Positions 15,109 through 23,888 of a DNA stretch of 64,000 nt are shown here, in pieces. Position 1 is the first letter of the stretch. Every line of letters starts with the position of its first letter. Under the pieces are notes generated by a model. That model saw only the letters and a program-made list of their open reading frames with translations, was not told where the DNA came from and did no database searches. The DNA lies in NCBI GenBank assembly GCA_963929865.1, contig CAWVKK010000059.1, forward strand, positions 1-64,000, given 5' to 3'. The translations under genes and the position numbers were made by a program. This stretch comes from JAGZHZ01 sp963929865 (lineage in GTDB: Bacteria > Bacillota > Clostridia > Lachnospirales > Lachnospiraceae).

Positions 15109-16117
15109 AATGCGGAGATTGTCCCGCCACCTGCCCTGGCTGCTGTTTTTGGCGGCGATGGACGCCGTCTGGGCGCTCCTGCTGTGGCTTTCCGAGGCGG
15201 GAGCGTTTTTCGTGATGGCACCGCTGATTCTGCTCCTGACGGCGCTGGCGGCTGCGGGGCTTGTCCTGGCATTGGACCATAGAGAAAAAAAGAAGGAGCA
15301 GGCTTTTGAGGAATTTCTGGATCACCCGGATAAATGGCAGGAGGAACATCTGATCAGAGCCGCGGGGATGGCGCAGAGCGATTCCATCCGCAAACTGGCG
15401 GGAGCGCTCAGAGCCTGGCAGGATACGTGCCGCAGGGCGGACTGTGAGGCGGAGGAGTACGAGGAATATGTGGAAGCCTGGGCGCATGAGATCAAAACGC
15501 CGCTTTCTCTTCTTACGATGATCCTTGACAATCAGCGGGAAGAGATTCCGCCCGCCGTCTACTTCAAGCTCGACTATATCCGCAGCCAGATCCAGGAGCA
15601 GATCGGGCAGATGCTGTATTATGCCCGTCTGAAAAGCCCTCACAAGTGCTACCTGTTTGAGTTTGTCGATCTGGGCGCGTGCGTGGAGGAAATCCTTGAG
15701 GATTATCGGATTTTGCTGGAAGAAAAACAGTTTTTGGTCCGGGTGAATTTCTCTTGTGCGCAGGTGTTTACCGACCGCAGAGGGATTGTGTTTCTCATCA
15801 GCCAGATCGTGAGCAACGCCGTCAAGTACAGCTCGGAGCGTCCGGAACTGACATTCGTTCTGGAACAGACGCAAAAAGAGGACAGGCTTAAGATCCGCGA
15901 CAACGGCGTCGGGGTGAAGGCGTGCGATCTGCCCTGTCTTTTCCAGAAGGGATTTACCGGCGATTCGGATAACCGCAGCAGCAAAGGGACGGGAATGGGG
16001 CTGTACCTGTCAAAAAAGATGGCGGATGATCTGCGCATCGGGCTTGAGATCTGGTCTGAGCGGGGAAAAGGGTTTGAAGCGTCGCTGATCTTTCCGAAAA
16101 TTCAAAAAGACAAATGA
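15098..16117 (+). CDS. BceS-like intramembrane-sensing histidine kinase
   Basis: A 339-residue kinase with two closely spaced N-terminal helices (about residues 10-30 and 35-58) and almost no external loop, the hallmark of BceS-type kinases that sense through their transporter. The phospho-acceptor lies in AWAHEIKTPLSLL. The catalytic ATPase domain shows N box QIVSNAVKYS, G1 IRDNGVGV and G2 GTGMGLYLSKK. The start at 15098 overlaps the regulator stop by 11 bp, so the pair is coupled; the open frame extends 51 bp further without support. Confidence 0.92.
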   Translation: MKNRMRRLSRHLPWLLFLAAMDAVWALLLWLSEAGAFFVMAPLILLLTALAAAGLVLALDHREKKKEQAFEEFLDHPDKWQEEHLIRAAGMAQSDSIRKLAGALRAWQDTCRRADCEAEEYEEYVEAWAHEIKTPLSLLTMILDNQREEIPPAVYFKLDYIRSQIQEQIGQMLYYARLKSPHKCYLFEFVDLGACVEEILEDYRILLEEKQFLVRVNFSCAQVFTDRRGIVFLISQIVSNAVKYSSERPELTFVLEQTQKEDRLKIRDNGVGVKACDLPCLFQKGFTGDSDNRSSKGTGMGLYLSKKMADDLRIGLEIWSERGKGFEASLIFPKIQKDK

Positions 16118-16231
16118 CGATGAAAAGAGCAAAAAAAAGAGAATAGACCGGAATCCATGAGAATGAGTGAGAATGACCGCCGGCAAATCGGAAAACAGAC
16201 GAAAAATGACAGCAGCTTTTCCAGGCTGACA

Positions 16232-16260
16232 TTGACTTTTCTACAAGGGTAATATATATT
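16232..16260 (+). promoter_or_regulatory. promoter of the P-type ATPase operon
   Basis: TTGACT (16232-16237), 17-bp spacer, TATATT (16255-16260). About 85 bases of leader follow before the ribosome site AAAGGAACA. Confidence 0.7.
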
Positions 16261-16349
16261 GGGGACACGGAATCGGGGGAGAAAGCTGGGGACAAAAAAT
16301 GCTTTTTCTGCCTGAACCCGCAAAAATATATAACAGGTGGAAAGGAACA

Positions 16350-19172
16350 ATGGAAAAGAATAATATGGACCCCGGTGGAGGGGACGTCAAAGAAAAAATC
16401 TTATCTTCCAGCCCGTCAGAGGCGTGCAGACTTATGAATTCTAACATTCACGGTCTCTCCCAGGAAGAAGCAGACAGACGTCTTGCCCAATACGGAAAAA
16501 ATGAATTGGCACAAAAAAAAGAGAGCAGCCTGGTCAAAAAGCTGCTGGCTAATTTTACCAGTCTTATGGCTCTGCTGCTGTGGGGCGGCGGAATTATGGC
16601 GATTCTTTCCGGAGCCTTAGAGCTGGGAATTTCTATTTTCTGCGTCAACCTGATTAACGGATTTTTCTCCTTCTTTCAGGAATTTAAAGCGGAAAAAGCC
16701 ACGGCAGCTCTCCAGAAAATGCTGCCTGCGTATGCGCGCGTGGTCCGCGGCGGCGAAGAAAAGAAAATTTTCGCCTCAGAGCTTGTGCCTGGCGACATCA
16801 TGATTTTGGAGGAGGGAGACCGCATCAGCGCGGACGCACGGATTCTGCAGAGCAATGATTTCAGCGCAGACCAGTCGACGTTGACGGGAGAGAGCAATCC
16901 CATCCGCAAAAGCTCAGATGCGCTCAGACAGACGCGCAGCTATCTGGAGGCGGAAAACATGGTGTTTTCCGGAACCTCAGCGGCGGCGGGCACATGCAGG
17001 ACAGTCGTAGTCTCAACCGGCATGGAAAGCGAATTCGGCAAGATCGCAAACCTGACGCAGAGCACAGAGAAAAGTCTTTCTCCTTTGCAGAAGGAATTAA
17101 ACATACTGACAAAGCAGATCGCAGTGATCGCCTTCAGCATCGGACTTGTTTTCTTCCTGATTGCGGTATTCTTCGTGAAAGATCCGTGGATGGAATCCTT
17201 TTTGTTTGCGCTTGGTATGATTGTCGCGTTTATCCCGGAAGGACTGCTTCCGGCCGTGACGCTTTCTCTTGCGCTGGCAGTTCAGAAAATGGCGAAGGAA
17301 CATGCCTTGGTCAAAAAGCTCTCAGCGGTAGAAACACTGGGCTGCACGAATGTGATCTGCTCGGACAAGACAGGAACGCTGACGCAAAATGAAATGACAG
17401 TCAATCACCTGTGGAATGTGAGAGCGGAAATGACGGTCAGCGGAGAAGGGTACGCGCCGCAGGGAGAAATACGGGACGGAGATATTAAAGTGACGGCTCA
17501 GAAAAGCAGCGCGCTGAGACTGCTCTTAAGCGGCGCCGCGCTGTGCTCAAACGCCAAGCTGCTGCCGCCGGAAGAGGGAAAAGAGCGCTACACTGTATTA
17601 GGCGATCCGACAGAGGCGTGCCTTGGCGTAGCAGCGCAGAAAGGCGGCATCGACCTGGAGACGCTGAACCAGAATTTTCCAAGAATTATGGAACTTCCTT
17701 TCGATTCGAGGAGAAAGCGCATGACTACGATTCATCAGCTCCGGGAATCATTTGAAGGCAGCAGCCGAATCGCCTTTGTAAAGGGCGCGCCAAAAGAGGT
17801 GATGGAGCTGTGCGAACGCTGCTATGACGGATCGTCTTCCCGACCGATAAACCAGGAGGACAGGGAACGCATTATGCAGGCGAACGACCGCTATGCAAGA
17901 GAAGGGCTGCGGGTTCTGGCAGTAGCGTACCGTCCGCTGCGAAAGAACGACGAGACGCTTCCGGCTTCGATCCGCGAGTACAGCGCTGAAAAGGTAGAAA
18001 GAGACCTGACGTTTCTCGGTCTTGTGGCGATGCAGGATCCGCCGCGCAGCGAGGTGAAGGAGGCGGTAAGCCTGTGCCGCAGCGCCGGAATCAAGATTAT
18101 TATGATCACCGGAGATTATGGACTGACGGCGGAGAGTATTGCGCGCAAAATCGGAATTATAAAAAGCCCGGATGCAAAAGTGATTTCCGGCGCAGAGCTG
18201 GCGCAGATGGACGACAGCGCCCTGAAGGAAGCGCTCAGAGGAGAGGTTGTATTTGCACGCATGGCTCCGGAACAAAAATACCGTATTGTATGCGCACTGC
18301 AGGAAATGGGAAACATCGTGGCTGTGACCGGAGACGGAGTAAACGACTCGCCGGCTCTGAAAAAAGCCGACATCGGCATCGCTATGGGCATTACCGGAAC
18401 GGATGTGGCGAAGGAAGCGGCAGATATGATTTTGAGCGACGACAACTTTGCGACAATTGTAAAGGCGATTGAAGAGGGACGAAGCGTCTACAATAATATC
18501 CGAAAATTTCTGCGCTATATTTTTGACAGCAATACTCCGGAAGCCGCCGCGCCGACGCTGTATCTGCTCTCCGGCGGACTGATCCCCGTTCCGCTGACGG
18601 TTCTGCAGATTTTAACGATCGACATCGGAACAGACATGGTTCCGGCCCTGGGACTGGGAGCGGAAAAAGCGGAAGAAAATGTGATGAAAAAGCCGCCGCG
18701 CTCCGCAAAGGAACGGCTGCTCAACCGCAATGTCATTTTAGTCGGATTTTTGTGGTATGGACTGCTCGGAACGATGTTTGCAGTGGGAGGCTATTTCCTG
18801 GCAAACTTTTTGAACGGATGGCCGGAGATCTCTTTGGCCGCTGAGGGAACGAAAGGGTACGCTCAGGCGACAACGATGATGCTGGCGGGCGTCGTATTCT
18901 CGCAGATGGGAATGGTTTTGAACAACAGAACAGATTATGAATCTGTATGGAAGAGAGGACTTTTCAGCAACCGCTACATTAATGCGGGTCTGGTGATCGA
19001 GGTCCTGATTCTTGCGGCGCTGATGTATGTTCCATTTTTAAACCGTATTTTCAACACAGCGCCGATTACGTGGATAGAATGGATTTATTTGATTTGTATT
19101 CCGTTTCTTGTATTTGGAATTGAAGAAGGAAGAAAAAAACTGCTGCGGAAATATAAGTCGGAGAGGAGCTGA
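16350..19172 (+). CDS. P-type cation ATPase with Na,K-ATPase-like (P2C) ion site
   Basis: A 940-residue type II P-type ATPase. The phosphorylated Asp is 339 (SDKTGTLTQNEM), the actuator loop holds TLTGES, and the hinge holds TGDGVNDSPALKKADIG. The ion-site residues follow the Na,K-ATPase pattern rather than SERCA: PEGLL in M4 (Glu297), SNTPE in M5 (Asn728, Glu731) and TIDIGTDMVPAL in M6 (Asp758, Asp762); SERCA has NLVTDGLPA in M6. An N-terminal cation-ATPase domain precedes it. I chose the start at 16350 (AAAGGAACA upstream) over an ATG 51 bp earlier. Two RCK-type proteins follow in the operon, supporting K+/Na+ rather than Ca2+ as cargo. Ca2+ export remains the alternative. Confidence 0.88.
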   Translation: MEKNNMDPGGGDVKEKILSSSPSEACRLMNSNIHGLSQEEADRRLAQYGKNELAQKKESSLVKKLLANFTSLMALLLWGGGIMAILSGALELGISIFCVNLINGFFSFFQEFKAEKATAALQKMLPAYARVVRGGEEKKIFASELVPGDIMILEEGDRISADARILQSNDFSADQSTLTGESNPIRKSSDALRQTRSYLEAENMVFSGTSAAAGTCRTVVVSTGMESEFGKIANLTQSTEKSLSPLQKELNILTKQIAVIAFSIGLVFFLIAVFFVKDPWMESFLFALGMIVAFIPEGLLPAVTLSLALAVQKMAKEHALVKKLSAVETLGCTNVICSDKTGTLTQNEMTVNHLWNVRAEMTVSGEGYAPQGEIRDGDIKVTAQKSSALRLLLSGAALCSNAKLLPPEEGKERYTVLGDPTEACLGVAAQKGGIDLETLNQNFPRIMELPFDSRRKRMTTIHQLRESFEGSSRIAFVKGAPKEVMELCERCYDGSSSRPINQEDRERIMQANDRYAREGLRVLAVAYRPLRKNDETLPASIREYSAEKVERDLTFLGLVAMQDPPRSEVKEAVSLCRSAGIKIIMITGDYGLTAESIARKIGIIKSPDAKVISGAELAQMDDSALKEALRGEVVFARMAPEQKYRIVCALQEMGNIVAVTGDGVNDSPALKKADIGIAMGITGTDVAKEAADMILSDDNFATIVKAIEEGRSVYNNIRKFLRYIFDSNTPEAAAPTLYLLSGGLIPVPLTVLQILTIDIGTDMVPALGLGAEKAEENVMKKPPRSAKERLLNRNVILVGFLWYGLLGTMFAVGGYFLANFLNGWPEISLAAEGTKGYAQATTMMLAGVVFSQMGMVLNNRTDYESVWKRGLFSNRYINAGLVIEVLILAALMYVPFLNRIFNTAPITWIEWIYLICIPFLVFGIEEGRKKLLRKYKSERS

Positions 19173-19177
19173 AACAG

Positions 19178-19825
19178 ATGAAGGCATTAGTGATAGGATG
19201 CGGAAAATTTGGAATCCGGATATCGGAGTACTTAAGCAGAAAAAACCATGAAGTGATCGTGGTGGACAACGATCCGGAAACCTTTCACGCGCTGAGCGAA
19301 GAATTTACCGGACATATGATATGCGGAGTCGGATACGACAAGGATGTGCTTGAGAAGGCAGGCATCAAGACAGCGGATGTGGTGATTGGATGTACGAGCA
19401 GCGATTCTTTAAATGCGGTCGTGGCCAATATCGCAAAAAATGTATTCCATGTTCCAACCGTGATTGCGCGCATGTACGATCCGATTCGGGCGAGAATGTT
19501 CGAGTCGATGGGAATTTACACGGTGTCGATTACCCGGCTTGGTCTGGAGAACGTGATGGAATATCTGGAAGGAAATAAAAGCTGGCGTGTTGTGAGCAAG
19601 CTGGGCAATGACGTTCAGCTTGTGAAGGTGCATGTTCCGCTCATGCTGGCCGGGACAAAATTTTCCAGCCTGAAAGTGGAAGGAAAAATGAGTCTGGTGG
19701 CGGCGGAACGCCAGGGATCCTCCTTCCTGCCTCAAGACGATATGTGCTGTGAATATAAGGATATCCTGTATCTGGCGGTCAGCGCGGATTATCTGACGCG
19801 CGCCAGAGATATGCTGCAGCTGTAG
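19178..19825 (+). CDS. RCK/TrkA-family K+ regulatory protein, first copy
   Basis: A 215-residue cytoplasmic protein. N-terminal Rossmann domain with GCGKFGIRI (nucleotide loop) and acidic end of strand 2 in VVDNDPE; C-terminal TrkA-C domain from about residue 140 (LVKVHVPLMLAGTKFSSL). Such proteins bind NAD(H) or ATP/ADP and gate Trk/Ktr K+ transporters. No Trk/Ktr channel gene is in this operon; instead it starts five bp after the P-type ATPase stop. It may therefore regulate the pump or a channel encoded elsewhere. Confidence 0.9.
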   Translation: MKALVIGCGKFGIRISEYLSRKNHEVIVVDNDPETFHALSEEFTGHMICGVGYDKDVLEKAGIKTADVVIGCTSSDSLNAVVANIAKNVFHVPTVIARMYDPIRARMFESMGIYTVSITRLGLENVMEYLEGNKSWRVVSKLGNDVQLVKVHVPLMLAGTKFSSLKVEGKMSLVAAERQGSSFLPQDDMCCEYKDILYLAVSADYLTRARDMLQL

Positions 19826-19845
19826 ACGGAAAGGAGAGATTCACG

Positions 19846-20529
19846 ATGAAAGTAATTATTATCGGCGGCGGTCAGGTTGGAGCATACATCGCCAACCTGC
19901 TCATACAGAACAAAAACAGTGTCGTCGTGATAGAAAAAAGAGGAAAATCCCTTGTGACTCTGGAAAAAAACGGAGTCAGGAAAGAAAATATTCTAGTCGG
20001 CGACGGAACGGACGCTGTGCTTCTGGAAAAAGCCGGAGTCCGCAGCTGCAACGCTCTGGTCTGCGCAACGGGAAACGATGAGACAAACCTGGCGGCGGCG
20101 ATGATGGCAAAATTTGAATACGATGTGCCAAAGGTCGTGGCAAAGGTCAATAACCCGCAGAACGCATGGCTCTTCAACGCGGGGATGGGAGTCGACGTAA
20201 AAATCAATCAGGCGGATCTGATCGGTCATATGATTGCGGATGAAATGAACTATCAGTCGATTATGACGCTGATGCGTCTCTCAAAAGGAAAATATTCCAT
20301 TGTCCGCGTCCATGTGGATTACCATTCGCCGAACGCAGGAAAATCGGTCGCCGAGATCAAGCTTCCCGCCCATGCCCTGCTGATTGCGATTTATGAAGAC
20401 GACACGATGATCATTCCGCACGGCGAGACCGTTATCCGGGCAGGGCAGTATATTCTGGCCTTCGCCGATGAAAGCGCAATGAAGGACCTAAACCGGATTT
20501 TCGGGGCCGGAGACAAAAGAAACCGGTGA
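19846..20529 (+). CDS. RCK/TrkA-family K+ regulatory protein, second copy
   Basis: A 227-residue paralogue of the preceding gene with the classic GGGQVGAYIANLL nucleotide loop, VVIEKRG at the end of strand 2 and VGDGTDAVLLEKAGV. TrkA-C domain from about residue 140 (IVRVHVDYHSPNAGKSVAEI). The glycine loop is closer to canonical KtrA/TrkA than the first copy, so the two may form a heteromeric ring with different nucleotide preferences. GGAAAGGAGAG precedes the start, 20 bp after the first copy. Confidence 0.9.
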   Translation: MKVIIIGGGQVGAYIANLLIQNKNSVVVIEKRGKSLVTLEKNGVRKENILVGDGTDAVLLEKAGVRSCNALVCATGNDETNLAAAMMAKFEYDVPKVVAKVNNPQNAWLFNAGMGVDVKINQADLIGHMIADEMNYQSIMTLMRLSKGKYSIVRVHVDYHSPNAGKSVAEIKLPAHALLIAIYEDDTMIIPHGETVIRAGQYILAFADESAMKDLNRIFGAGDKRNR

Positions 20530-20571
20530 CGATCCCGGAATGGGATTGTGAGAGAAAGGAGGAGCGGTGAC

Positions 20572-20952
20572 ATGGGATTCTGGATTTTTATGATGGTCAT
20601 GGATCTGCTGATCCCGGCCGTGATGATTGGGCTTGGCAAGCAGTTCCAAAAGCATCCTCCAAAGGAGATCAACTGGGTATCCGGATACCGGACAAGTATG
20701 TCGATGAAGAACAGAGAGACGTGGGAATTTGCCCATCAGTACTGCGGAAAACTGTGGCATGTATGGGGAATGGTTCTCATACCGCTGACGGTAATCCCCA
20801 TGCTTGCCGTGATCGGGCAGGACAAAGATACGGTGGGAGAGATAGGGGGAATCGTCTGTTTCATCCAGATGATTCCTCTGGCCGGCGTCATCGTTCCGAC
20901 AGAGATTGCTCTGAGAAAGCGGTTTGACAGAAATGGACGCAGAAAAATATAA
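20572..20952 (+). CDS. SdpI-family small membrane protein
   Basis: A 126-residue membrane protein with three hydrophobic segments (about residues 2-21, 66-86 and 90-112). The WVSGYRTSMSMKNRETWEFAHQ signature between the first two is that of the SdpI C-terminal domain (SdpI/YhfL). SdpI proteins give immunity to SdpC toxin in Bacillus, but most homologues have no known role. It is the last gene of the ATPase-RCK operon, with AAAGGAGGAG before the start. No toxin gene lies nearby. Confidence 0.75.
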   Translation: MGFWIFMMVMDLLIPAVMIGLGKQFQKHPPKEINWVSGYRTSMSMKNRETWEFAHQYCGKLWHVWGMVLIPLTVIPMLAVIGQDKDTVGEIGGIVCFIQMIPLAGVIVPTEIALRKRFDRNGRRKI

Positions 20953-20969
20953 TCTGCCGTTTCAACAGT

Positions 20970-20993
20970 CACAGGCAGCCGAAGCTGCCTGTG
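20970..20993. terminator. hairpin between convergent genes
   Basis: CACAGGCAGC-CGAA-GCTGCCTGTG is a perfect 10-bp stem with a tetraloop. Neither side has a strong T run, but the position between the SdpI-like gene and the converging GH31 gene supports a shared transcription end. Confidence 0.55.
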
Positions 20994-21027
20994 AAAATAG
21001 TGCATGTTTCTATTCTATATTTAAAAA

Positions 21028-23574
21028 CTAAGCCATCAATTCAAAAACAGGAATTTCATCAAGCGGAGCGTCTACTGTGTACCACTGTCCGCCTTCATAC
21101 GTCTCTCCTGTGAAGAAATGCTGCCAGGTTCCTTCCGGCAGATAGACATCCCATGTGGTTGCTCCCTGCTCTGTTACAGGGCATACAAGATATTTATCGC
21201 CAAACATATACTGTGTCTGAGCTTCTCTGGCATTTTCATCATCCGGATATTCATATGCCATCGAGCGCATCATCGGATATCCCGTCTCAGATGCTTTCTG
21301 GGCATTTTCTAAGATATAATCCTGAAGATCATAGTGAATATCGTTAAATTTCTTGAAGATATCGATGATGCTGTCGTCTTGATATCTCTCTGCAAGATTC
21401 CACGGCATTCTGGTACGGCTTAAGTTAGAATTGCTGTTTCTTCCCTCAGAGTGAAGCTGGATAGCCGGAGAGAACGCAACCTGCGCCATAGCTCTGAGAT
21501 ACAGCTCTTTATATTCATATCCCGGAAGATCTCCGCCGAAACCGGACATATCCGGCGTGTTGAACGGCACGTTTGTGATGGCGAGATTCATCTGCGCATT
21601 GAGTACGGCGCGGAATTCCTCCCAGGTAGGAAGCTGGTCGCCCATCCACATCCACGGATGCTGATTCATGTGGCGTCCTGCCGCGCGGCTGAACATTACC
21701 GCATTGCCGTCAGTCAGCTCATTGGCAATATCATACAGAACCTGCGCATATAAGTCAGGATAGTCGTTGCGAAGCTCATCTCCGCGCCGTCCGTCGAATG
21801 CGACAGCGTCGCGTCCCCATAAGAATTCACCGCCGTCTGTCTTAAATCCGCTGATTCCGATTTCCGTAAAGAGATAGCCCATTTTTCCTTTCAGCCATTC
21901 TTTTGTCATAGGATTGGTAAAGTCAAGGATCATATTGTCGGTAAACCAGTCGTTTGGCTGACGGTAAGGCGTTCCATCCTCATTCATGATGACCATTTTG
22001 TTCTCGATCAGATATTCGATATCGGCGCTGAGCTGAGGGTTCGTGCTGTTTCCGTTTTCATCCAGGGCAGGTTCTCTGACAGAAGGAATCATCCACAAAA
22101 GGAAATGTCCATTCTTCTCTTTAAGCTTTGACACTAAAGCTGCCGGGTCAGTCCAGCGGTCGCCCCAGATAAAGTCAGAAACGCTGAAGTAGTAGTCGCC
22201 TGCCTGAGGTTCATACTGAGCGTCGTAGAAAAGATAGAAGTTATTTTTCCAACCTTCTGTGATGATCGTGTTGTACTGAATGCCGTACAATTCCGCTTTT
22301 TCCATAACGTCTTCAATCTCAGCGGTGGAGCTCCACTCATTTGCGCACAGCCATGTGCCGAACGACCAGTCCGGAGGCATAACGGCATGTCCGCCTACGT
22401 TTGCATACTGCTGGGAAATCTCCTCGTTGTCCCCGATAAAGAGATGGAGATCGGTCTGATTCTCTTTTCTGGAAGACACAAGATCGATAATCTGGATATC
22501 GTCGTTTTCGGAGGCCATCTGGAAGGAAATCTGATCAGACTCATCGATATACAGACCATATTTGTCCGGAACCGTATAGTAAGGAACCGGAGCATACGTA
22601 GCGCCGCTCTTGTACTGTTCGAGATACCAGTTGATAGTCTGGATATGAACGGTATTTCCTCTCTGATCCAAATCTGCGAACTGCATGCCGAATCCCATAT
22701 ACTGCTCATCTTCCTGACCATCCAGGTCATAGCGGATCTCTTCGACATTGCCCGCCGAGTCGGAAATGGCAGAGACGGACTGAATCGCTGTGACATAGCT
22801 GCCTTCGCTGTCGTAGAAACGGATGTTAAGCGGATTGTAATCGATCTCTACATAAAAATCGTCTGTCTTTGCGGTTACACCGTTTTGCAGCTCGGTAATT
22901 TCAGGAACTGTTTCATCCGGAATGATTTCTCCAAAACCGGTATTCAGATGAACTCCTTCATCCTCGCCGAACAGGAACTGGATGTGGAATCCATCGTCCG
23001 CTTCCAAAATCAGTCCCTGCGCGTCCTCTTTGAGCGCCATCTGCGTGTATGTCTTATCTTCCATAACGGTTACGGTGTAATCGTCGCTGACAGTATCTCC
23101 CACACGGAAGTGGTAGGTCACGACGTCGTCCTTGTCCAATTTTGGAAGATTGCAGGTATAGATTTCACGGTTTACTTTGCTTAAATCTACCTGGTCGGCT
23201 TTGTCGGCGGTAAAGCCCGGTATAGCGAACGGAAGGCTGAAGACGTCTTCAACAAGTCCCATTTTCAAAGGTTCCTGCGCTTCGCCGTTTAAGGTCCATT
23301 CCATCGTTACATTGCGGATCATATACTCGTCGGAGTCGACCTTGGCGGAAACATAAATTTCTGTTTCCTGACCGGCAAGAGGCGTCGTCGGATTGCGGAC
23401 AGCCGTTACCGGATCGACAACCTCGATCGAATAGACTTGCTGGATGCCGTACGGTACGTGTTCGAACGTGACCTCGCCGACATCTGCCGTCTGAACTGCT
23501 TCCTCTGCGCTGACATAGCTGGTCATACTGAACGGAATCGCCATAACCAGCAGCATTGCTATTGTTCTCTTCAT
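21028..23574 (-). CDS. secreted glycoside hydrolase family 31 protein
   Basis: An 848-residue enzyme. Residues 1-23 form a Sec signal peptide (KRTIAMLLVMAIPFSMTSYVSA). The N-terminal beta region precedes a (beta/alpha)8 barrel with KTDGGEFLWGRD, where Asp580 is the expected nucleophile; Asp646 in GDQLPTWEEF is the likely acid/base. A C-terminal beta domain ends the protein. GH31 enzymes act on alpha-glucosides or alpha-xylosides; the exact substrate is not readable. There is no lipobox or LPXTG, so it should be released. The start at 23574 has AAAGGGGGAAAG upstream. It is divergent from a binding protein-regulator-kinase operon that probably controls it. Confidence 0.88.
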   Translation of the reverse strand: MKRTIAMLLVMAIPFSMTSYVSAEEAVQTADVGEVTFEHVPYGIQQVYSIEVVDPVTAVRNPTTPLAGQETEIYVSAKVDSDEYMIRNVTMEWTLNGEAQEPLKMGLVEDVFSLPFAIPGFTADKADQVDLSKVNREIYTCNLPKLDKDDVVTYHFRVGDTVSDDYTVTVMEDKTYTQMALKEDAQGLILEADDGFHIQFLFGEDEGVHLNTGFGEIIPDETVPEITELQNGVTAKTDDFYVEIDYNPLNIRFYDSEGSYVTAIQSVSAISDSAGNVEEIRYDLDGQEDEQYMGFGMQFADLDQRGNTVHIQTINWYLEQYKSGATYAPVPYYTVPDKYGLYIDESDQISFQMASENDDIQIIDLVSSRKENQTDLHLFIGDNEEISQQYANVGGHAVMPPDWSFGTWLCANEWSSTAEIEDVMEKAELYGIQYNTIITEGWKNNFYLFYDAQYEPQAGDYYFSVSDFIWGDRWTDPAALVSKLKEKNGHFLLWMIPSVREPALDENGNSTNPQLSADIEYLIENKMVIMNEDGTPYRQPNDWFTDNMILDFTNPMTKEWLKGKMGYLFTEIGISGFKTDGGEFLWGRDAVAFDGRRGDELRNDYPDLYAQVLYDIANELTDGNAVMFSRAAGRHMNQHPWMWMGDQLPTWEEFRAVLNAQMNLAITNVPFNTPDMSGFGGDLPGYEYKELYLRAMAQVAFSPAIQLHSEGRNSNSNLSRTRMPWNLAERYQDDSIIDIFKKFNDIHYDLQDYILENAQKASETGYPMMRSMAYEYPDDENAREAQTQYMFGDKYLVCPVTEQGATTWDVYLPEGTWQHFFTGETYEGGQWYTVDAPLDEIPVFELMA

Positions 23575-23888
23575 TTTCTTTCCCCCTTTAGTGATGAATT
23601 GAAATAATTGAAATGTGTCTGTGCCGGACAATGTATTTGTGCCTTGTCACAGCTATATCTTAAGTGCTTTTTTGACAGAATACAAACCTGTTTTTTTAAC
23701 CGCTTTTTCCATTTCTGTCTGTTTGTTTGTGTATTGCTGACAAAAAACGCCGATTTTATTCGGAAAAATGTACAAAATATAAAAAACAATTTTTAAATGA
23801 GTGCAAAAAAACGAAACGGCAGCCCATCAATTTTTTTCAGTTTGTGTGTTAAAATTTATACGAAATACAAAAAAAAGAGGAGAAGAAA
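23575..23888. promoter_or_regulatory. divergent promoter region between GH31 and sensor operon
   Basis: On the minus strand, TTGTAT (23680-23685), 17-bp spacer, TAAGAT (23657-23662) is a candidate GH31 promoter. TGTGCC occurs twice, 18 bp apart (23620-23625, 23638-23643), in the GH31 leader. The plus-strand promoter is not clear. The rest is AT-rich with no gene. Confidence 0.45.

Noticed and set aside
16350..19172. SERCA-type Ca2+ ATPase reading
   Set aside because: The M5/M6 residues (SNTPE and IDIGTDMVPA) follow the Na,K-ATPase pattern, and the RCK neighbours favour monovalent cations; not fully excluded.
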